A stretch of DNA of 64,000 nucleotides, taken from NCBI RefSeq assembly GCF_023380205.1, contig NZ_CP093361.1, positions 1,640,172-1,704,171 on the forward strand, in the 5' to 3' direction. Numbering within the stretch: the stretch's first letter is position 1; each line of letters starts with the position of its first letter. Both the position numbers and the translations under genes were made by a program. Below, one piece after another: positions 58,792 to 64,000 of this stretch. The notes under the pieces were generated by a model, which saw only the letters and a program-made list of their open reading frames with translations, was not told the origin of the DNA and did not search any database. This stretch comes from Nicoliella spurrieriana (lineage in GTDB: Bacteria > Bacillota > Bacilli > Lactobacillales > Lactobacillaceae).

Positions 58792-59601
58792 ATGATCAAT
58801 ACTAAAAAAATTCTATTTACGTTGGGTGCCGTTAGCACTTTCTCATTCGCTGGCGTTGCCAGCAACGTTTCAAATCCCGATTCAAACACTGTTTATGCTG
58901 CTAAGACCAATGAGTTCGGTCAATATCCATTGAATACCCCTAATATTAAACTAAATACATTTAAGTACCAATATGGATTGACTGGAGATCTTAATTCGTA
59001 TGTAAACTCAAATGCAACCCCATCTACAATGCCAGTATTCCATCGAGAAAAATCAATGCAAAATGCTAATAATAAAGCATATTATAGACGAGATTCTAAA
59101 GAAATGTACATTGATGGTTGTCCTGTAGGTATTAGCTCAAGCGGATGGATTTCCCGTGGAGCGAGCACGTTTGATAAATATATGCCTGATAAATGGATTA
59201 AATTAATAAACACCAGTAAATCATTTAGATATAATCACCCTGAACTATTACTAGTTGGGGCTCAATTCCAGATCTCGAAGTCACCATTCTGTAACAAATT
59301 TGTCAACATCAAGAAGCTTTATCATGATTACTACCACGTTAACATTGACAAAATTCTTTCTTATACTCGCCCTAACAATTGGGAAACCAAATATGCTAAA
59401 CACGGTCTAAACCCTAAAAACTACATGGTTAAAGGATACACCAAAGACGACCTCTTTAAGGTTCTCTACAACGGTTACGGTGGTTACAGTAGAAAGGTTG
59501 ACCCTAAACTGAAAACTTTGAAGCACATCATCTACAAAGACCAACGGACGCAATCCGACCACAATGATTTCAACATCACTGCCACTTACAAGAATTCATA
59601 A
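58792..59601 (+). CDS. Secreted protein, tandem paralog 1
   Basis: A 269-residue exported protein with a signal peptide (to VYA, about residue 36). It shares with the following gene 'MPVFHR', 'QNANNKAYYR', 'VNIKKLYHDYYHVNIDKILS', 'NYMVKGYT' and an end 'YKDQRTQSDHNDF'. Signal-region DNA (ATTCTATTTACGTTGGGTGC) is identical in the two. AAAGAGG site. Function unknown; this looks like a surface-exposed family. Confidence 0.7.
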   Translation: MINTKKILFTLGAVSTFSFAGVASNVSNPDSNTVYAAKTNEFGQYPLNTPNIKLNTFKYQYGLTGDLNSYVNSNATPSTMPVFHREKSMQNANNKAYYRRDSKEMYIDGCPVGISSSGWISRGASTFDKYMPDKWIKLINTSKSFRYNHPELLLVGAQFQISKSPFCNKFVNIKKLYHDYYHVNIDKILSYTRPNNWETKYAKHGLNPKNYMVKGYTKDDLFKVLYNGYGGYSRKVDPKLKTLKHIIYKDQRTQSDHNDFNITATYKNS

Positions 59602-59617
59602 GGAGCGATCAATAACT

Positions 59618-60406
59618 GTGCAAAAATTATTTAAACAAATTCTATTTACGTTGGGTGCCGTTAGCGCCCTCTCATTTGATGGTGTTGCCAGCAATACTGT
59701 TTATGCTGCTGAAACTAACGCTTTCGGACAATATTCAATTTACCATAACCTTGATTTCAAAACTCTCGCTGACCAAAGTGGCAAAGCTCCTAATTTCGAC
59801 AACTATGTCAACAATAATGCCAAACCAAGTGTTATGCCTGTATTTCACAGAATGGATTCATATCAAAATGCTAATAATAAAGCATATTACAGAGCAACAG
59901 AAAAACAACTATATTTAATGGGATTGCCAGTAACCCTAAGTCAATCAGGATACCTACAACTAAACAGCGGTACCTATTCCAAAACACTCCCACAAAAATG
60001 GGCTAAGCAATACCTAACCACAAATACGTTTCTCTATGCTCATCCCGAATTAGCAATTCTTTATAACAATCCTACCGGCGCCAATAATTTTAAGGGCCAA
60101 AACAATGGTGCTAGAAAATATGTTAACATCAAGAAAATCTACCATTATTACTACCACGTTAACATTGACAAACTATTGACCTACACTCGTCCTAAGAACT
60201 GGGTCAACAAATACTACAAACACGGGATGAACCCTAAGACTTACATGGTCAAAGGATACACTACTAAGGACCTTCTTAACACGCTTAAAGGATCTTCGAA
60301 CATGACCGCTAATGCTAAAAAGTTGAACAAGATTCATAACCTGGTCTACAAAGACCAACGTCAACAATCTGACCACAATGATTTTGGAACTACAACTAAG
60401 TATTAA
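59618..60406 (+). CDS. Secreted protein, tandem paralog 2, GTG start
   Basis: A 262-residue exported protein that best starts at GTG 59618 (AAGGAGCG about 11 bases upstream), giving a signal peptide 'KLFKQILFTLGAVSALSF'. The frame extends upstream to an ATG at 59564 inside the previous gene, but that would destroy the signal peptide. It follows paralog 1 by 16 bases, likely one transcript. Same landmark order as paralog 1, diverged in the middle. Confidence 0.65.
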   Translation: MQKLFKQILFTLGAVSALSFDGVASNTVYAAETNAFGQYSIYHNLDFKTLADQSGKAPNFDNYVNNNAKPSVMPVFHRMDSYQNANNKAYYRATEKQLYLMGLPVTLSQSGYLQLNSGTYSKTLPQKWAKQYLTTNTFLYAHPELAILYNNPTGANNFKGQNNGARKYVNIKKIYHYYYHVNIDKLLTYTRPKNWVNKYYKHGMNPKTYMVKGYTTKDLLNTLKGSSNMTANAKKLNKIHNLVYKDQRQQSDHNDFGTTTKY

Positions 60407-60545
60407 TTCAATCGTGAACTTAAATAATACTCATAATTATTTCTTTATTAGTGAGTAGTTCGATGCTAAAAAATGTGAAGTGGGTTTTAAACAAACAATG
60501 ATTACCACCGTATGTGTGAGATTATAAATGATTAGTTGTAAATAA

Positions 60546-60585
60546 ATAACCTCCGATCAGAGTATATCTGTTTGGAGGTTATTTG
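60546..60585 (+). terminator. Terminator after the secreted-protein pair
   Basis: AATAACCTCC...GGAGGTTATTTG, 10-bp stem. A second palindrome TATGCTTA-GTATA-TAAGCATA follows at 60586-60606. The rest of 60407-60713 shows nothing else. Confidence 0.6.
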
Positions 60586-60713
60586 TATGCTTAGTATATA
60601 AGCATACCTTTTAAGTGGATTTAATTATTTGGTGTTTTGAGACCTAGTAATTGATTGAAATATTTGTTTATTACAAATTACTAATATAGGGGAAATACTT
60701 CACGTGCAAACTA

Positions 60714-62108
60714 TCATATTTTTATCATTTCAATTTTTCCATTTAGCATTAGTTCTTTTAATAATTCATCTCCTTGGTGATTGTGGAAATTATCAAATGA
60801 ATGGCGATGCTCATTAGCGTACCTATTGATCATTCCTGAAGCCTTAATCAGTATATCTTTTGCAGCTTCTTCATCACTAATTGTTTTGTCATTTACTTTG
60901 TAAGTAGAGTAAAACAAAATTATCTTTAATTTATCATCTTCTAAATCATATCTATCAAAAATACTTCTAAAATAAGAATAATCAGCAGAGGAAAATGAGT
61001 GCCCATAAAAAGCTACTTCATTAACTAGGTCAATAAATGGAAAGTTATTATTCAAATTTCTTCTTGATGTGATTACTCTAAATGTTTTTGTAAATTCATA
61101 TTCAATGCTATCCATATCAATATTATCGCCATCTATACCTATTATTAAAGAGTTGTTTTTATCTTTAAATTGTTTATCTGGAACTAATACTCCATGAATG
61201 TTAGTAATTCCGTCTTTGTTATTTTGAAATGATAAATCTGTATAATTAAAATTTATTACATGCCAATTACTACTGCCCTTTAATAGCTTATTTAATAACT
61301 TTTTTGACGACTTACTATATGTTTGATTATTGCTTTTGTTATAAGATAATAATTCATTGTTCATATATGAATTGAAGCTTTTCTCGAATTTATTTAATTC
61401 TTTCAATAAATATTCAAAAATTGTTTTTCGTAATTGTTTTTCTTCATGATTATTTAATGTTTTACCATTATTTTCTTTATACTCATTATATTTATTTTTT
61501 AAAATATCAAGAAAACTAGAACTATTGTGACATATATATGATATCAACAATCCGTATTTTATGAATTCATTTTTATCTAATTGAGTGTGACTAATATACA
61601 TTTCTCCATCTCTATAAAAATCTTCTATTTTATCGTTCGATACTTTATCCATATCTCCAATAATAAAGAACTCTATAAAATGAATAATGTTATCCATTTC
61701 ACATACATAATCATTTAAACTTTTTGAAAAAATACCTATTGAAGATTCTATATCCTCCCAGTTTTCAATTGAATTGTTAAAAAAATATTTATTTAAAAGT
61801 AGATAAAATATCCAAAAATTACTATCATTAGAAACATTCTTTAATAATTTTATTAAGTTTATGTCCAAATCTAGTGAATTATTATCCTTAGTATCTTTGG
61901 AAAAAGATTTAATTATTGTGTCTCTAATAACAAAATTAATTTTTATTGGACTATAATCATTAAATAATGTTTTATAGTCATTAAGATAGAAATCATTTAT
62001 ATATTTATTGGAATAAGGGAAAAAACTCTTTACAAAATCACTAAATGTAGATTTTAATCCTAAATGCAGATCAAAACCGTTCCCAATTATTAATATTCTG
62101 TTATTCAT
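60714..62108 (-). CDS. abiH: AbiH-family abortive infection protein
   Basis: A 464-residue protein. The N-terminus 'ILIIGNGFDLHLGLKSTFSD' is the signature of the AbiH family (a G-N-G-F-D-L nucleotide-binding-like loop), and the C-terminal 'NEVAFYGHSFSSADYSYFRS' matches the conserved G-H-S-x-x-x-x-D block. The middle is charged and helical. AbiH proteins protect lactic acid bacteria from certain phages by an abortive mechanism that is not well resolved. Codon use is extremely AT-rich, unlike the chromosome, and an IS3-type remnant lies upstream. Start ATG behind GAGG-like sequence (AAAGAGGATATTAAA). Confidence 0.8.
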   Translation of the reverse strand: MNNRILIIGNGFDLHLGLKSTFSDFVKSFFPYSNKYINDFYLNDYKTLFNDYSPIKINFVIRDTIIKSFSKDTKDNNSLDLDINLIKLLKNVSNDSNFWIFYLLLNKYFFNNSIENWEDIESSIGIFSKSLNDYVCEMDNIIHFIEFFIIGDMDKVSNDKIEDFYRDGEMYISHTQLDKNEFIKYGLLISYICHNSSSFLDILKNKYNEYKENNGKTLNNHEEKQLRKTIFEYLLKELNKFEKSFNSYMNNELLSYNKSNNQTYSKSSKKLLNKLLKGSSNWHVINFNYTDLSFQNNKDGITNIHGVLVPDKQFKDKNNSLIIGIDGDNIDMDSIEYEFTKTFRVITSRRNLNNNFPFIDLVNEVAFYGHSFSSADYSYFRSIFDRYDLEDDKLKIILFYSTYKVNDKTISDEEAAKDILIKASGMINRYANEHRHSFDNFHNHQGDELLKELMLNGKIEMIKI

Positions 62109-62229
62109 TATATTTTAATATCCTCTTTTTAAATTTATTAATGGATTTAACACTATGTCAATATCTGGAACTAATCTTTATGTATTTTTGACCAATCTAA
62201 TCCTGTCGTAAATTGCAAAATTTTACATA

Positions 62230-62406
62230 TCAGTCAATACAGTTAATTACTTCTTCGTATAAAATACGCTGCCCATCAACATTAACAGATGAACCTTTCT
62301 AAAGATTGTGTTGGATGGAATACCGCATTTTTTAGCTAAAAATCCAACGCTGTGACCTTTCTTAGATAATATAATCATTAAATTCCTTTGAATGTGATTT
62401 TGACAT
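62230..62406 (-). pseudogene. IS3-type OrfA (transposase helix-turn-helix) remnant
   Basis: AAAGGAG precedes ATG 62406. The three frames together read MSKSHSKEFN / MIILSKKGHSVGFLAKKCGI then PSNTIFRK / SSVNVDGQRILYEEVINCID. 'LAKKCGIPSNTIFRK' resembles the helix-turn-helix of IS3-family OrfA proteins ('A-x-x-x-G-I-x-x-x-T-I-x-R'). Two frameshifts and a missing OrfB show that it is a relic. It lies between the AbiH and ApeA-like genes. Confidence 0.5.
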
Positions 62407-62490
62407 AATAAAAACTCCTTTAATAATAATTATACCCGAAAGGGCGCATCATAAAAATAGTCTATATTATTATCAGGAGCGGGTTATAAA

Positions 62491-62518
62491 TAAATAACCC
62501 TTTGCGGAGGGTTATTTA
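62491..62518. repeat. Perfect inverted repeat between abiH and the ApeA-like gene
   Basis: TAAATAACCCT-TTGCGG-AGGGTTATTTA, 11 bp without a long T-run. Possibly a terminator of the ApeA-like gene that ends 70 bp away, or an IS end. Confidence 0.5.
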
Positions 62519-62589
62519 TTGGATGTTTTGGTAATCAGGTAAATTGATAGGATTTTACTTATCATAAAATTATTAACATAACGCGTCAT

Positions 62590-63945
62590 TTAATAAATAA
62601 AATCAACGTTATCTATCATTGATTTAACTCCTTCATGCATAATTACATTGTCTAATATTTCGTTAGGAATTTTACATTCTGATAATATCCACCTTCTAAC
62701 TATAAACCTACTAGCAATATTATATTTATAAGCTTCATAAATAGATACACCATCATTGCCATAATCATACGAACCATGATCAACTGAATTTCTTATTTTA
62801 TTCAATTTCTCGCAAACTATATCTTCATTTCTAGATTCATTATTATTTTCTAGAACGCTTATAACTTCACATTTTCCAATTCTATTAAATGAATTTATTA
62901 TAGATTTTGCTTTTATAGAGAATGGTGGATATTTTTTGTCATCTTTTTTTCCGAATTTTTCAAATACCATGTTATTCATTTCATTTTTAAAATAATTTGC
63001 TGAAATTAAATCAATTCCTGAAAATGCTCTTGATAGGCTCATATTAAGATTATTATAGTTGTAATATGATATTGAATTCCCTATTGTAAGTAACTTATCA
63101 TCATTTTCAATGAAATGTTTCAACCCATTAATAAATAGATTAAAAAAATTATCTGTTCTTTTATTTAAATGTAATTCATTAATGAAAGAAGAAGGCTTAG
63201 CAGTATTATAATCTCTAGGCCTAAAGTATGATATTTTGTTATTATAACTATTAATCAAAATACATTTTATTACAGCTTGATTGCTGTTCATTGATAACGA
63301 TAAAAAAGTTTCTAAATCATTAATATACCTACTGATATCTTCTATACTTAAGCTACTTATAATAGATATATGAGTATCCTTCCTTATGCCATGGTATCTT
63401 TCTAAAAGTTCATTATTTTCATAATAATTTGAAATAGAAATTAATTGAATTTTAGTATCATCACTTATATTATCTTCGGAAAGAACCTTAAAATCCATTG
63501 CTTCTTCATTAAATAAAGAGTCATATTTGTCATTTTTCATCCAACCACTTAGGTTTGTTGGACATAGAATACACTTACTATATTTAGTATCATTATTAAC
63601 GAAACAATCACCAATGAATAATTTACCACTTATACATAAATCATTTGTCATATGTTCATCATTGTATTTAAATGATATAGATGATTTAAATATATGACAG
63701 CTTAGAAGAGAAATTTCGTGAACACTAATTTGCTCATCCTTGTATTTACCACTTTGAACTACTAATGATCCTCTTCCAAATATAGATTCAGAATCCATAT
63801 CATTATGATCAAAATCATTTAAATACAATCTAATTCCATCACTATTGTATACTAATGAGCCCGTAGTTTTTAAATTGTTTTCGCTAGTTCCCCAAATCCC
63901 TGTGATTATAAAATCATCATACGAAGTTATATCTTCAAAATTCAA
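62590..63945 (-). CDS. ApeA-like HEPN-domain anti-phage protein
   Basis: A 451-residue protein. The N-terminal part 'DFIITGIWGTSENNLKTTGS' then 'LVYNSDGIRLYLNDF' resembles the ApeA N-terminal domain, which usually begins with a G-x-W-W-L-P and a P-G-x-L-x-Y-x-x-x-G-I-x-L segment. The C-terminal domain is HEPN-like: 'EKLNKIRNSVDHGSYDYGND' carries R385-N-S-V-D-H390, the R-x4-H ribonuclease motif. Single-gene defence proteins of this build degrade RNA after phage sensing. Very AT-rich, transcribed toward abiH and 481 bp apart from it. Start ATG behind GAGGAGG-like (GGAGGATATTAC). Confidence 0.75.
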   Translation of the reverse strand: MNFEDITSYDDFIITGIWGTSENNLKTTGSLVYNSDGIRLYLNDFDHNDMDSESIFGRGSLVVQSGKYKDEQISVHEISLLSCHIFKSSISFKYNDEHMTNDLCISGKLFIGDCFVNNDTKYSKCILCPTNLSGWMKNDKYDSLFNEEAMDFKVLSEDNISDDTKIQLISISNYYENNELLERYHGIRKDTHISIISSLSIEDISRYINDLETFLSLSMNSNQAVIKCILINSYNNKISYFRPRDYNTAKPSSFINELHLNKRTDNFFNLFINGLKHFIENDDKLLTIGNSISYYNYNNLNMSLSRAFSGIDLISANYFKNEMNNMVFEKFGKKDDKKYPPFSIKAKSIINSFNRIGKCEVISVLENNNESRNEDIVCEKLNKIRNSVDHGSYDYGNDGVSIYEAYKYNIASRFIVRRWILSECKIPNEILDNVIMHEGVKSMIDNVDFIY

Positions 63946-64000
63946 GTAATATCCTCCTCAAACTAAAGTAGAAACATTGATTTAATATCGAATCAAATTC

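Overview
The window looks like a chromosomal segment of an AT-rich lactic acid bacterium of the Lactobacillaceae. Evidence is the low-G+C codon use, AGGAGG-type ribosome sites, a Firmicutes tmRNA whose encoded tag reads ANNNTNNYAVAA, a T-box leader, Ser-rich lipoproteins of a lactobacillar type, a secreted CAP-domain protein, a PhnCDE transporter and a YdcZ-type transporter. The genus cannot be fixed from sequence alone. No rRNA, CRISPR array, phage structural gene or intact transposase was found.

Layout. 1-2.4 kb: end of an ABC exporter gene, tRNA-Gln(CTG), tRNA-Glu(CTC), a lipoprotein, a degenerate C39-like protein and ssrA. 2.4-6 kb: a very AT-rich island downstream of ssrA with decayed membrane-protein genes and a toxin/antitoxin pair whose antitoxin carries an ImmA/IrrE-type protease; the pair lies between imperfect inverted repeats of about 32 bp. 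6-12 kb: a secreted protein and a phnD-phnC-phnE-phnE-nucleotidase operon. 12-23.2 kb: diacetyl/acetoin reductase, a CAP-domain exoprotein, several unrecognised paralogous families (14.7, 17.3, 17.9, 20.4-21.6 kb) around a pgaD-pgaC-type polysaccharide synthase, and a DUF3290-DUF421 fusion. 23.3-35 kb: housekeeping and stress genes (GNAT, esterase, MFS exporters, an enolase, YdcZ, and a MarR-controlled exporter/flavin-reductase unit with two quinone-oxidoreductase-like genes).

35-64 kb is mostly defence and surface functions. A UvrD-like helicase, a DUF2357/PD-(D/E)XK (McrC-like) nuclease and an McrB-like AAA+ protein form one minus-strand cassette bracketed by two homologous lipoprotein genes. 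A T-box leader precedes a broken oppA. A type I restriction-modification locus follows (hsdR, hsdM and two divergent hsdS genes sharing inverted central repeats, one switched off at an A8 tract). At the right edge are an AbiH-family gene and an ApeA-like HEPN gene with the RxxxxH motif, separated by an IS3-type orfA remnant.

The most interesting non-coding element is at 53.4-53.7 kb. A promoter drives a 29-codon leader peptide ending Ile-Ala-Ile-Gln-Ile-Ile-Ile-Ile, with overlapping pause, antiterminator and terminator hairpins. This is the architecture of an isoleucine-sensing ribosome-mediated attenuator. It precedes two PEP-mutase/isocitrate-lyase-superfamily genes (one degenerate) and an MFS transporter interrupted by TGA. 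Several genes in the window carry single nonsense or frameshift lesions, suggesting ongoing gene decay or sequence error in places.
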